Source of the DNA: Rhododendron vialii
Lineage: Eukaryota; Streptophyta; Magnoliopsida; Ericales; Ericaceae
NCBI RefSeq assembly: GCF_030253575.1
Contig: NC_080561.1
Coordinates: 7,887,001-7,951,000, forward strand
DNA: 64,000 nucleotides
Direction of reading: 5' to 3'
Shown here: positions 24,601 through 36,042 of the stretch, one piece after another
How positions within the stretch are numbered: position 1 is the first letter of the stretch
How the letters are laid out: the number at the start of each line of letters is the position of its first letter
Translations under genes and position numbers: made by a program
Notes under the pieces: model-generated
Database searches by the model: none
What the model was told of the DNA's origin: nothing
What the model saw: the letters and a program-made list of their open reading frames with translations, nothing else

Positions 24601-24647
24601 AGACAAGTACAGATCAGAAAATGGAGGAGGAAACTGTTTCACTATAG
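21640..24647 (+). CDS. ASE: amidophosphoribosyltransferase, plastid (ATase/GPAT, PurF)
   Basis: Catalyses the first committed step of purine synthesis: PRPP + glutamine to phosphoribosylamine. Two exons (21640-22127, 23375-24647) give 586 residues. Residues 1 to about 85 are Ser/Thr-rich and basic, a plastid transit peptide with an Asp run before the mature start. The nucleophile Cys92 lies in [10 protein letters not shown], followed by [13 protein letters not shown]; the glutaminase domain continues across the intron at [11 protein letters not shown], with VAHNGNLVN and SSDTEV. The PRPP loop [17 protein letters not shown] is near residues 432-448. Cysteines for a 4Fe-4S cluster are visible in [16 protein letters not shown] and NNFCYACF. 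The intron (1.25 kb) holds a Stowaway MITE and a hairpin. I recall the Arabidopsis homologues as intronless. Acidic C-terminal end is typical. Confidence 0.97.
22177..22414. mobile_element. Stowaway-like MITE in ATase intron
   Basis: The ends CTTCCTCCTCTGTCCTTGAA and its inverted counterpart TTTAGGGACGGAGGAA are bracketed by TA dinucleotides (22175-22176, 22415-22416). The interior is AT-rich with no coding capacity. It begins 50 bp downstream of the exon 1 donor. Confidence 0.75.
23085..23215. repeat. imperfect hairpin in ATase intron
   Basis: Arms of about 50 bp pair: CAACAATGCCAAAA with TTTTGGCATGGTTG, TGTTCATTGGATA with TATCCAATAGCCA, and ATAAATTGACATAG with TCAACTGGTA less well. The right arm word GGTATCCAAT-CATGATTTT also occurs in the 10.0-10.5 kb inverted repeat, so both probably belong to one foldback family. 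Confidence 0.6.
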
Positions 24648-26180
24648 TTGCTATGTATGTTGCTCACAATTGCTTCTGATTCACTGTTTTTTATTGCTTT
24701 TTGGGAGGTGGGACACTAGAGGGAAGGGACAGATTCAGATCAGAAAGTGGAGAATGCTTCTTCTGTATTGTTTATCGTTTTTGCTAACCTCGGCCCATTT
24801 AGGTAAATGGGCTGTGGATAAATCACACCTAATTCCAAAAAAAGTCTAGAGAATTTCAATGTATTTTTCTACGGATATCAATGCACTTTTCTAGATATTT
24901 ATACATCTTTCACATGTATTGATGAACTTTTTGTACATTAACCATTGCTCCCTGGGGCTGAGGTTGTCATTTTTCATTGCTTAGATATCTAGCTCACAGG
25001 GCTTCCAGTTTACCGTTCAGGTACTTCTTCTGGTGATGGAAACAGCAGAGTTTAGGGGATGTCTTAATTTGACCAGTGATTGACATTTTGGTGCAATTTA
25101 TTATGTTTGTTCTATATCTAAAATTTGCAGCAGGGGAAGCTGAAGGCCTATGTTTAACATGCTTTTTTTTTTTTTTTTCCTCATTTTCCGGTTGTCGTGG
25201 CATTTACCTAATGTGTTATGATACTCACTGGAGCTTATTGATTTCTTGAATGTCCGCACACATTTACGTTATACTTTGTACTTATGGCGAAATACGGTAA
25301 TGAAGTTTGTGTCTCTGCCTTCAGCATTTGAATAGCTATCTTGTTATTTTCTTTCTTCTCTTTAATTTCGAGTCCTTACCAGATTCGTCGGCTTTCCACT
25401 AGCGAATCTGATGAAACGATAGAGTCTGTAAGGCTGCGTACCAAGAAACAAGACTTGACGTTCAAATCCTACAGCCATTTGCAGATACGTCAAATTAACA
25501 TGGATCTAGTGAATTTGACAAAACAAGGCACACGGGTTTCACCCAGTGATTCGATAGATTCAGCCTCGCATACAAGCTTGTTGAAGGAACAAACGGGGTG
25601 CCCAATCACAAAGATTGCAGCAGGGTAAACAGATTCAGCCTCACATACAAGCTTGTCTAAGGAACGAACGGGGTGCCCAATCACATAGATTGCAGCAGGG
25701 TAAACGTAAACCTAAGAGAGCTGAACGCGTTTGGGATCCTTTCAAAAAGGAGATCTACCAAAACCTAACCAAACTGGTTCTGGGACACCTAACCACAATT
25801 GGCACCAGCAAAAGAATTAGAGAACTGAGCAGTATACCACACCAGACGATAATGAAATACTAGTACTTTACTCAGATGAAACAACGGGAAGAGTTGAAGT
25901 TCAGCTCTCCAATTGTGGCAACAAAACATTTCAAAATGAAACTTTAAATCCAAATTTATAGGGCTACAGATATAAAGGCTTCTTGTCTATACCTATATAG
26001 ACTTGGGGAAGGATATGCAGAACGAGGTTTAACCTGCAACTACCACACCTTCGTTTTTTCAGTCTTTTGAGATACAAATCCAATGAACGAATGCATTACT
26101 TCTACTTATAATAAGGACAATAGGCGACAAACTAAATTGAGAAGCATACAACTTCCACCCCAGCTCTATCTTAGCAGAAC
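24648..26180. other. spacer between ATase and bZIP genes
   Basis: Contains the ATase 3' UTR, including an imperfect copy of its last coding stretch (24718-24753), a poly-T run, and a 75-bp tandem duplication. On the bZIP side the last 200 bases are probably its 3' UTR. The open frames here are not recognised as proteins. Confidence 0.5.
25556..25705. repeat. 75-bp tandem duplication
   Basis: Two adjacent units starting AGATTCAGCCTCRCATACAA and ending GATTGCAGCAGGGTAAAC differ at only a few bases. The unit includes ACGGGGTGCCCAATCACA. Origin unknown. Confidence 0.9.
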
Positions 26181-29100
26181 CTACAACTGGTCTTGCTTTT
26201 GGGTTTTGTTGCCATTCTGCTGCTGCTGTTGAGTCTGTTGCTGCTGCTGGTGTCGCTGGAACATCTGGGGGCTGATAGAAAGCTGCTGGAACTTGGTTGG
26301 ATCCCCATTCATCTCCGCAGTAGCAATCTTCAATCTTTGAACCTCCGCAGTTAGAGCTTCATTAAGAGCTGTCACAAGCAACCACATTTAAATATGCAAC
26401 TCTCTTTGAGCTCCATTTGGAAAAGGAAAAAAAAGGACTTCTAATGAACTAGTTTGATATGATTATTCGATAAGAATGGCTGATATTTAGGTCTAATAAA
26501 GAGAATTGGATATTTGAGTTTGAGAGCTCAAGCGTCATCGATTTTACATTACTTTCTCATAGGAGCGATTGAGATCCTTCATGTCAAGAATTGTACTACA
26601 GTGATACCAATGAAATATACATCTCTTCTACTTCATTCCATATTTCATCAAGTTTCACGGGCAGAAAGGGAGCAAGAGAGATTACATACTCATTCAACCT
26701 TGAAGGAAAAAGGAACCGGATTTCTCTTTTTAACAATGAAACATCAGTTTTTAAAAATGTCAATTTTATTCTGTTGAACTGATACAAATCAATATGCACG
26801 GCATGACTGTTCCTTCAAAAGGGTGAAAAAGAATTATGATCTCTAGATAAAACCACCTGCCCAATGACGTTAGACATGATTTAAAGCAGAAATCAATTTA
26901 AATCCAAACAAAATTCGTGTATAAAAAACTTAATCATTAGACATTTAAGCAATAAATTGGATATATAAAGAAAGAAAAGATAACAGCCATACAAAATGAT
27001 TCAACAATTTAACCACAGTATGCTGTTACTTATGCGCATGAAATTGCCCCCTTCACGAGACGGCCCCCATGACAAAAAGTAGGGACGATTCTGAGCAAAT
27101 TAAAAGCCCAGCAAGAAATATCCCCCAGACGATGATGTAAAACTAAGGTTAAGGAAATTGTAGGATAAACCATCGAAATTCGCAGGAAACATCCCGTGTT
27201 TCGCCCAATCTATGAGAAAGAAACCCCAAGAAAAATCATGAGGAAACGAACGTGATATCTTTCTCAAAAGAAACACATGTTGTCTGATAAAAAGAAATAA
27301 TAGTCTTCCGGGAAGAGCAAAACCAACAGTGAAGCTACACTAATACACGAGAGAGAACAATACTTGGTGGTGTTTTGGTTAGCAGAAGACTTGGATTTTT
27401 AAAGAAAATATGAGATACAGTGCTTCTCTGCAATTCAAAGGAATTGGTAGCGATATCCACGTATGTGGCAAATAGCATGTGTACGTTATGTAAGAGGAAA
27501 TATATGAGCATAACTTGATACTACGTTTTTTTCCACACCATAAAAAATCCCAAGATAGCAAGTGGGAGATCAAGGTTGTAAACTTGAAAGAAAAAAAGAA
27601 ACAAAAAAATCGCATCAACAAAGTGATTTAATTTGATTACAAATGTTGTGAGTATACTGCAGTTTGCAGACAAATAAGAGAGGAAAAAGAAGAGGATGGA
27701 TAAGTTATTACGGTCAATACAGACAACGTAAACAGAATTGACAGTGCACTTTAGTCCAAAAACCCATAGAGGTATTTGCATATTTCCAAATGATAGGGGG
27801 ATAAATCCGCATGTGCTAGCCAAACCACAGGGGGATTGAATGGATTTGCCCTAAATTCAAATTAAGCAAAAAAGTAGTGTCCGTAAGCCCGGTAGTCGTA
27901 ATACTTTTCATAGCATAAAGAGAATAAGAAAAAGTTAATAAAATGGTTTCTCTTCTTAGCCCCAGCTAATGTAATGCAAAAGAAAAACTACCAGAGGCAC
28001 CTATATTACTATTTACAAGACAAGAATTATAACATGAAAAATGATTTCCCATCCGTGCACACCAAAATGAAAAGCAAAAGAAAATGCATAGAGGATTCAA
28101 AATTCATTTGTGAAAATTATCCTTGCATCTCTTTAGAAACATGTTTACGCAGCAACTAAAGTATGAGCATTTAGCACCTTCTTCTTTCTGCTTTTATATC
28201 GTATAGTCATAAAATCATACCATCTCGAAGCTGTGCCTGTTGTTCCATGGCTTGCAGTCGAAACTTCAATTCGTTGTTTTGGTTACTGAGTCCAGAAGAA
28301 TCTCTCTATATGACAGTATAAACAAAGCAACAGTAAGATATTGCAACACTTAACAAAATAGACCTGAAACAAATCCATGACGCTCTAATCATTACCTGCA
28401 ATAGGGTAAGCTGAGCTGACAATGTGGTTGCTTCCGTCTGTAAAGTTTGAACTTTGTGCTCCAGCTCTGCAATATACCGCAACTTTCGTTCTTTTGAGCG
28501 AGCAGCTGATTGACGATTTGCCAAAATCCTGAATTGACCAAGACTCGATTAGGCCATGTTTGGTTCACTAGAAATAAGATGGAATTAAACGACTATTCTC
28601 TTGGAATGCTCAGACTGCCAATCAGTATGCTAAAAACAAACAGAATATACATTACAAATAGTATCAATATTCACCAGTTTAGGTGAATGGCCAATCCATA
28701 GGGAGGGGAAACAATAACCATTCCCTACCATTCCATCCCATAATGATACCATCCAACCACACACTTAGTCTACCATTCAAATCCAATTAATCAATTCAAC
28801 TGATGCAGCTAAGGATTTAAGAAGTCATTACCTTTTTGCCCGCTTGGGGTCACTTACTGCTATCTCGGTAAGTTTCTCATTGGCCATAATTTTCTTCAGT
28901 TCAGCCCCACTAAATTCACCATTTCCAAATTCCAAGCTAAAGGTATTTGAATTCTCGTCATTTGAATTGCTGGGAGACAATTGTCCAGGGCGTAACCCAG
29001 GGGAAGGCGGCAGTTTTGGAGACTCGTCACCAAAGTTAAGCTTCCCCATAAAGCTATCCATGGAAACACTTCTATAGTGTCTAGTGGTCGGAGTAATATC

Positions 29101-30120
29101 TCCCCCTGCATTTCTTTTGTTCCCTTCTCTTCTCTCATTCAAAGAATTGATGCCTTGCCTATACAAACCATTCCCACTTTCATTCACACAACTCGTTGCT
29201 TCATTGTCACTGCTGTCGCCTCCGTTTGTCTTTGTACCACTGGCTCTACTATCCAAATCCTCGCGATTCTCCATCGACTGCTTGTCATCGGTTCCAGAAG
29301 AGTTTAAAGTGTCAAGGTTGTCCAAATTCATGTAAGCCGAAAATAGATCATCCATAACTTCTCCTTCTGGTTTCCTCTCACCCATCCCTTCTACATTGCT
29401 TTCCCCACTTTTATCCCAACTTGTCTCACGTTTAACCAGCTGGATCGGCTTAGCACATGAATTGTCTCTGAATAAAGACTGCTCAAATCCACTGGGACTC
29501 TTTAATGGGACGAGAGGTGGTGAAGATTGCATAATAGTAGACAACCCAAATGGGATATCGCTATTAGATCGCCTATGCGCCTTGCGAGGAGGAAGACTCT
29601 CCCCTACCTTCGAAGAACCACCCCTTCCGATATGGGAGGGCGGCAATAACAAAGACTGCAAGTTTGCATCTCTCTCCTCCATTGACACATCAACTGTAGA
29701 TACAGGACCAGAATTCGACGTAGACGGCGAGTCACGATACGGCGACGGGCTCAACGGAGGCAGTGAATCAAAGGAGAAAAATGCGGGCTGCGATAAAGAT
29801 CGCGAATGGGTGGGCCTCGGGGCGAAATTCTGAGAACCCATCTGTTGGTTTGCGGGCCGGGTAACAGGGATCTGGGAGTAAGGTGATATAGGCGGGATTT
29901 GCGGGTGGGACGGTGGTATACCTACCCTCTTACCACTCCCATCAGCGTTAAAATTCGGCGAAAATTGCCTCATCGGAGCGCGGATTTGCGAAGAATTGAA
30001 CTGAGGAATGTCCAGTTGACTCATACTATTATGCTGTATAGGGATTGAAGAAGATGAAGTCCCAAATGAAGATTGCAGTCTACGCATCATGTCCATACGA
30101 CCTTCCTCAGTTTCTCCCAT
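26181..30120 (-). CDS. group I bZIP transcription factor (bZIP29/VIP1-like)
   Basis: Four exons (28832-30120, 28396-28528, 28221-28305, 26181-26368) join to 564 residues. The start is the ATG giving [20 protein letters not shown]; frames further upstream begin at TTG. The bZIP lies at about 434-475: basic region [12 protein letters not shown] with Lys instead of Arg at the N-x7-R/K position, the mark of group I, then leucines at 452, 459, 466 and 473 across the exon 2/3 junction and a second coiled segment. Three HxRxxS sites (HSRSLS, HRRSNS, HYRSVS) are the known kinase/14-3-3 motif of this group, so stress-controlled nuclear entry is likely. The C-terminus is Gln-rich. A GT donor at 30442 suggests a 5' UTR intron. 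Closest family members are bZIP29, bZIP30 and bZIP69; which one is not decided. Confidence 0.94.
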
Positions 30121-31137
30121 TTCCTTAAAACCCACAAACAACTACTTTATATATGTTCTTGCAAGTATATAACTCTACAATGTCTCTTGAAAAACCCTAC
30201 ACAACTTGACAAAGTTCAGTTCAGTTCAGCTCGGTTCAGTCCAGGCCCAACTTAATCACAGCAGCAAACCATACACAACTCTTCAATTGAAGGCTAAACC
30301 CTAGGTTCTGGAAATGAGATCACAAGGTAGCAATTAAAAACCAATCATTTCACAATACCCAGGAGGAAAAAAAAAAAAAAAAAACCACAAATTTAGGTTC
30401 TTGAAGAAAACAAACAAGTGACAGTCAAATGTATGTGTATACCTTGTGTACAATGACCGGCCACTTTCGAGTGCGCAAGACAGCAGCTAATGGACTGTGT
30501 ACGCCGCATTTGGCGCAAGTTAGCAGGGGGAGTTTCTCAGTCTTTAATCTAGAGGGAGTGCGAGAGAGCTGAGGCGGAAACAACGACGACGACGAAGACA
30601 AAGCTCTCTCTCTCTCTCTCTAAAAGCTGCTTGTATGTGTGTGAGGTTTCTCTCTCTATATCGACGATGACTACTACACGGATTTCATGACTCCAACTAC
30701 GCGTGAATTTAATGGGAATTTGGATTTGGGGATGGGGTTTGCATTTGGAGCGAATTTCAATTTCATTCCGACCGCATTTGAGAAATCTTTCCTCCTCCAT
30801 CACCGCAAATTATGCAGCAAATAAATCCCCCAAAAAAAATAAATAAATAAATAAAATAATGCTTAACTTCAAAGTTTTGAAAATACGCGGTCACGTCGCA
30901 AGTGTAAACCACGCCACTGATTCTTCTTACGGAGTACTAATCTTTTCCTTCTTCGGTGACGGATGTCCGGCCGAGTTTCGTGTACTTTGACTAATTCCAA
31001 AGTATTAAAGTTAACGATCTTGCTAACCGTATTATGTGTGTGTGTTTGTTTACGTATTTCTAAATTGTTGGACAAGAATTTCAAAGACGGTTAGAAAGTA
31101 AAATTTTTAATGTGTTAGAAATGATGATTTTTTCTGA
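30121..31137. other. bZIP 5' UTR, probable 5' UTR intron and promoter
   Basis: On the minus strand, ACACAAG/GTATAC at 30443/30442 is a good donor, and an AG just before GAAATG at about 30123 is a possible acceptor, giving a leader intron of about 320 bases. A CT tract (30602-30622; GA on the transcribed strand) lies in the presumed leader. No other gene was seen up to 31137. Confidence 0.45.
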
Positions 31138-31247
31138 ATTGATGCTTTCGTTGAGAATAATGTGTATACATTCTAATTTGTTGTATACTAGTCTCATTAT
31201 CGATAGTACTTCTACATACGCATTATTCTCAACGAAAGCAACTCAAA
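31138..31247. repeat. short hairpin with 25-bp arms
   Basis: GCTTTCGTTGAGAATAATG (left) and CATTATTCTCAACGAAAGC (right) are perfect reverse complements separated by about 55 bp. The stem length is in the range of small-RNA precursors, but no expression evidence can be drawn from sequence. Confidence 0.8.
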
Positions 31248-31919
31248 CAACCGATTACCTAATCCATTAATCATTTCATCCGGTTATACAGTAAAAGCAT
31301 TTCTTCGTTATACTTTTTCAACTGGGGATTGAGGAATCCTATAATGCCCCTACACTACATGCATGTAATGCGCGATTCGAGCCTTAAATCTTTACAATAT
31401 GGACCGTTACAAACACTTTTAGCTCGAATTCTGCACTGCATCCATGTAGTGCACCCCGCACTATAAGGTCTCCGGTTTGGATGATGATTATTAGTAGCAA
31501 ATAATTACTCCTTAATTAAATCTTTATCCACGCTTGGGCCACCCCCATGAATTAATTATCGGTAGATGTAAAATAACTCCTCCCTTGTTATTTTTGGTAG
31601 GAGTAGTTGCTATTTTGCTTTAATAAACCCCCAAAGGATAAGAGCAAAGTTAATGCGACACTGTTTATCACATTATTGTGATTAAATGATTTATTATTGC
31701 CCTCAATGTGAGATGACTATATTCCACCTCATCACTCATTTAATTTCTTAATAATTCGAGGTATTTGTTTCACTAAATAAATGTATTTTCTAAATAATCA
31801 TAAGATATATGCAAATTAAAAGGCAACTTGAGATAAATCGCTCACGAATTAGCAATTAGATCAAAGAAGATAATTATTTTTTTATGAAAAAATCATTTAG
31901 TTTAGCGAGGAATTTTCAA
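31248..31919. other. AT-rich spacer
   Basis: No gene and no clear repeat structure beyond the flanking foldbacks. Confidence 0.5.
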
Positions 31920-32249
31920 GTGAGGGATCCCTCATTTTGTTAAAACGAGGGACTTTCATTTCCCGATCAAATTTTGAAAATCCGAACCGTTCAATGTGTG
32001 CAGAACGTAATTTTAAGGGTTCACATGAGAAATCAGCAAAAAAAATGACCGGGAAGGGTGTCATCCGAGCAGTTTTTTTTGAACCGTTCAATGAAAACTG
32101 CTCGGATGAAGCCCTTCCCGATCATTTTTTTTGCTAATTTCTCACGGGGACCCTTAAAATCACGTTCTGATCACTTTGAGCGGCTCGGATCATCGAAATT
32201 CAATCGGGAAGGAGAGTCCCGTATTTTAATAAAATGAGGGATCCCTCAC
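31920..32249. mobile_element. foldback MITE, family A copy 2
   Basis: Almost perfectly palindromic element. GTGAGGGATCCCTCATTTT at the left and its complement at the right form the ends. Inside are GATCCGARCCGTTCA-type, TTTTAAGGGT, GAGAAATCAGCAAAAAA and GACCGGGAAGGG blocks, each mirrored around a centre near 32085. It is the best preserved of the four family A copies. Confidence 0.85.
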
Positions 32250-33684
32250 CGGAACCTAACTCTTAATTTAGCTATTGTAATGTATTCATTCGCAAACTTT
32301 CTAAGAAAGATACTTCACTTGCACTGTGGGAGATTCTCCAGAAAATAATAATAATAATAATAATAGTATCAGTTGTCTAAAGTAAGACTTTACTATATTT
32401 TTCTCATGATTTGAAAATTTTCAAGTACGTTCATTAAAAAAATAAACGGACCCATTTCCAAAACTAAATGTACACTCAGAAATCATACCCCTAGCTTCCT
32501 CCAATTCAACGATAATAACAACACAGCGACAAAAAGATTGACATTTCAATTATCTTCTTTCGCAGTTTTTTACCGAGTCCACACTAATACTCATTCATTT
32601 TGTTAATGTCAAAAGTTTTTAAAAAAAAAACTAACCTCCTATATTGCCCTATCAACGCATGCCCGTACCGCGAAGGCACGACATCATAACCGGCCTCTGA
32701 GCGTCTTTAGTACTCTTTAGCTCTCTTTAGCTAGAGATAAAATTCTTATGGTACAAAAGATGGAAAAGAGGATGAGAAGGAGAAAACTTTGTAAAAAGCA
32801 AAAGATCGAGTAGACTTTAGCAACTTCCCATATGAGAAAAGTGTAATTAAGACTAATAATGACTCTTTCTTTTTTTTCCTATGTTGACACGCTTTTTAAT
32901 TATATAAGTTCTACTATTTCACTTTTTTATTATAGAAGGTTGAGCCCTTTATGGAGACTAGTAATTAATCTTTACTAACCTACCCCCAGTAATTGCGTGT
33001 TCCCCTCACCTTCTTTTAACTTTTTTACCAAAATGGCCTGCAGATATTTAATTTTAATTTAATACAGTATTCTAATGTGCACCCAAAGTTAATTACTTCC
33101 GGTACAAGCCATCTCCAAGTTGGGCATGTGACCCATGCCAAAGTTCTGACCTAACAAATTGTACTACCTAACTACTCTACATTTTAAGAGTCATAACTAA
33201 CTACATGCATTTCTTTCCTTTTTTCCTACAGTATTTTATTTTCCTTTCTTTTCTCCTCCTTGTGTTTTTTTTTTTTTCCGCCAAGAGATGTAAGATGTTG
33301 TGGGTTTGTTCTTAGTGGTCGCGATGGGAGTCGAACATCGCCTCAGTGAAGACTTGAACTCATGACATCTCTCTTAGAGGAAAGAGCGGCGAACGAATCA
33401 AACTATGTAGTATTCAATGCATGTCCTCCTCCTCCTCCTCAATGAGATGGAAATACCTTGTAGTAGAAGATATATAGCCAAGTGGAGAATTAAAAGTGGG
33501 CAATTAATTGTAAGGATTTGTGTAGATTAAACATATGTTCACATAATTGTCTTGCTACATAGAATATTGATGCAGTAACTGTCAAGTGTAAACTTTGTGG
33601 TCAACTTTGTGATTAAATTAGTAAAATATGAATAATGATACACTACATACATACAATTTTAGTAATATATATTTATATATATAT
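32250..33684. other. AT-rich spacer, no gene
   Basis: Includes an (ATA)n run at 32344-32364 and a stretch at 33290-33400 with tRNA-derived-looking words (GGGAGTCGAACATCGCC; GACTTGAACTCATGACATC), perhaps an old SINE or LTR fragment. Nothing codes. Confidence 0.45.
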
Positions 33685-34108
33685 GGGAAAAAACCGAAAT
33701 GGTCCTTATAGTTAAGTGTTTATATCAAATTGGTCCCTACAATTTTAATTGGCTCGATTTACACTTTGTACTTTCTCTTTTGTTCCAACTTGGTCCAATT
33801 ACTAACTGTCATTAGTCTTTTTAACGCCAAACGCGAATGGGTCCCTTTTCTGGGGTTAAAACAATAATTCTCCTATTCTCAAACTTCAACATCCCTAATT
33901 AGGAATCAATGCATGGGCCAAATGTAGAAAAATGAATGGAATGACAGAGCACTATTTTTTGTAACCACTTGGGCTGTTAAGTTAGGTAAAATGCAACCTA
34001 GTTGAGTGGTTTATTATGTCTATGTATTAGGTTATGACTTTGCTAAATTTGGAACTGAGTTTATGTAATATTCTGACTTTTGGACATGGTTCTATATGCA
34101 TTTTCAGG

Positions 34109-34500
34109 TTGCGTTCTTTTAAACTTAACTTAAATCTGAAAATTTTGTCCATATTTATTTTTTATTTTTTTGCATTTGTTAGTTTTGTGTCAAACTTTTA
34201 TGGGTTATTAATTCGTCTCGATGAAAGAAATCAGAAAAATAATTTTTTTACTTTTTACCCAAGTATTTTAGAAATAACCACTTTTTAGCATCAAAATGTC
34301 TTCTTCTTTTTTATTGCTAAAAAGTGGTTATTTCTCAAAATACTTGGGTAAAAGTAAAAAAAAATTATTTTTCCGATTCCTCTGGTCAAGACGAATCAAT
34401 AACCCACAAAAGTTTGGCGCAAAATCAACAAATGCAAAAAAAAAAATTAAATAAGGACAAAATTTTCAGATTTAAGTTAAGTTCAAAGTACTATGCAGAA
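34109..34500. mobile_element. foldback MITE nested in the Mutator-like element
   Basis: Two arms of about 180 bp (34109-34290, 34316-34500) are reverse complements with few mismatches, sharing AACTTAACTTAAATCTGAAA, TTTTGTCC, TTATTGATTCGTC-type and TACCCAAGTATTTT blocks, with a loop of about 25 bp. It encodes nothing convincing; open frames in both arms are mirror images of AT-rich sequence. Confidence 0.85.
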
Positions 34501-34712
34501 AAATAAGGCATCTTAGTATTTATACCAGTGATTATGTTGCCTCATGGCTGATCATGAAAATGATGAATTAGAGGGCAACTTTTGTTTTTTGTTTTTTTTA
34601 GAAAACTATAACCAAATTTTGTTCATTACCAAAATCCAAACTTAATATCAGCGATTAACATTATGAATGGAAGAATGAGTTGTATTTTGGTTCAGATGTA
34701 TATTAAGGCAAG

Positions 34713-35181
34713 CAGTGGCGGAGCCACCCTATTCCCACTGGGGGCACCTGCCCCCACTGCACCTCTTCTTTTTTTTTTTTTTTTTGAAATTGGTAGTTTG
34801 AGTTTACCAAATATTTAAAGCAAGACACATGTTATTAGATTAAATACTTGTTAAAATACGAATGACTTGTTTGAATTGTTGCACAAATAAGCTCCACAAA
34901 ATTAATGTCTGCAATCATATCAAAGTAAAGATTCGGTGAATTTATTAAAGAGTAATATGCACATGTTCACCTAGTGTTTAAGTGCATGGGTGAACAAAAT
35001 AGTACTACAAAATTTGAAAACTCTCCTTTGTAACATGATGTAACAACCAACACGAAAATCACGCCGCATCACTAACGACCATCAAGTCATGGGTCAGTAG
35101 GATGTTATCGGGAGTTGGCTATCGTCGGAGATTTTGTTTTCATAATGCCCCCACTGATGTATAATCCTGGCTACGCCACTG
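34713..35181. mobile_element. hAT-type MITE with 8-bp TSD
   Basis: Termini CAGTGGCGGAGCCA... and ...TGGCTACGCCACTG are short inverted repeats. The octamer AAGGCAAG occurs immediately outside both ends (34705-34712, 35182-35189), a textbook hAT target duplication. No transposase. The right end abuts the inner edge of the host element's TIR. Confidence 0.92.
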
Positions 35182-35424
35182 AAGGCAAGAGGAGAATAGG
35201 AGAATTACTGTTTTAACCCCAGAAAAGGGACTCATTCGCGTTTGGCGTTAAAAAGGCTAACGGCAGTTAGTAATTAGACCAAGTTGTTACAAAATGGAAA
35301 GTACAAAGTATAAATTAAGCCAATTAAAGCTGTAGGGACCAAGTTGACACAAATACTTAACTATAAGGATCATTTCGGGTTTTTTTCCCTATATACACAC
35401 ACACACAAATATATATACGGGGCG

Positions 35425-35695
35425 GTTCCGCGGACAACCAATTAAACACCTAAAAAAATACCCCAAATCTCAATCTCATAGTTCCCGACCAAAATTTTAT
35501 GATCCGAACTGTTTATCAAATCTAAGCTAAAAACTGCTCAGATCAATCATTTCCCGGTCTTTTTTTTGCTGATTTTTTGCGAATACCCTTAAAATCACGT
35601 TCTAATTATATTGTGCGGCTCGGATCATTAAAATTTGATCAAGAACTATGAGGTGCTTTTTTAAATATCTAATTTGTTATCCCCGAAACTGCCTG
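35425..35695. mobile_element. foldback MITE, family A copy 3
   Basis: Shares ATACCCCAAATCTCAATCTC, CATAGTTCCCGA and AAACTGCTCAGAT with copy 1 and mirrors them toward the right end, GGGGATAAC...AAACTGCCTG complement. One arm has lost a central block, so it is a deletion derivative. Confidence 0.75.
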
Positions 35696-35733
35696 ATATA
35701 TATATATATATAAAGGCACCTTTACCGTATTAA

Positions 35734-36042
35734 AGTGCTGACGTCCCCTTTTCTCCCCTTTTCCGACCAAATTTCGATGATCCGAGCCGCTCAATGTGTT
35801 CAGAACATAATTAAGAGTAATCACGAGAAATTAGCAAAAAAAAAGACCGAGAAGGGCATCATTCGAGCAGTTTTTTTTGAACCGTTCGATAAAAAACAAA
35901 CAAAAACTGCTCGGATGAAGCCCTTCCCGGTCTTTTTTTTCTGATTTCTTGCGGGTATCATTAAAATCACGTTTTGAACGTATTGAGCAGCTCGGATCGT
36001 CGCAAATTGGTCGGGAAAGGGGCATATCCTCACTTTAGCGGA
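35734..36042. mobile_element. foldback MITE, family A copy 4
   Basis: Palindrome with AAAGTG ends, TTTCGATGATCCGAGCCGCTC at the left and its complement at the right, and the centre GAGCAGTTTTTTTTGAACCG / AAAACTGCTCGGATGAAGCC. It lies about 40 bp from copy 3 in the same orientation class. Confidence 0.8.

Larger units (their letters stand above)
33685..35389. mobile_element. Mutator-like element with ~195-bp TIRs
   Basis: Long inverted repeats (about 33685-33885 and 35192-35389) start GGGAAAAAACCGAAATGG and include CGCCAAACGCGAATGGGTCC and CTGGGGTTAAAACA on both sides at around 85-90% identity. The flanks are TATATA-rich, so a TSD cannot be sized. There is no transposase. The interior carries a foldback MITE and a hAT-type MITE, so this is a three-layer nest. 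Confidence 0.85.

Noticed and set aside
30121-30141. Longer bZIP N-terminus starting at TTG
   Set aside because: Non-ATG start; the ATG at 30120 matches the conserved start of the bZIP29 group.
34034-34506. Two 60-84-codon frames in opposite arms
   Set aside because: They are mirror images in a foldback MITE, AT-rich, with no protein-like content.
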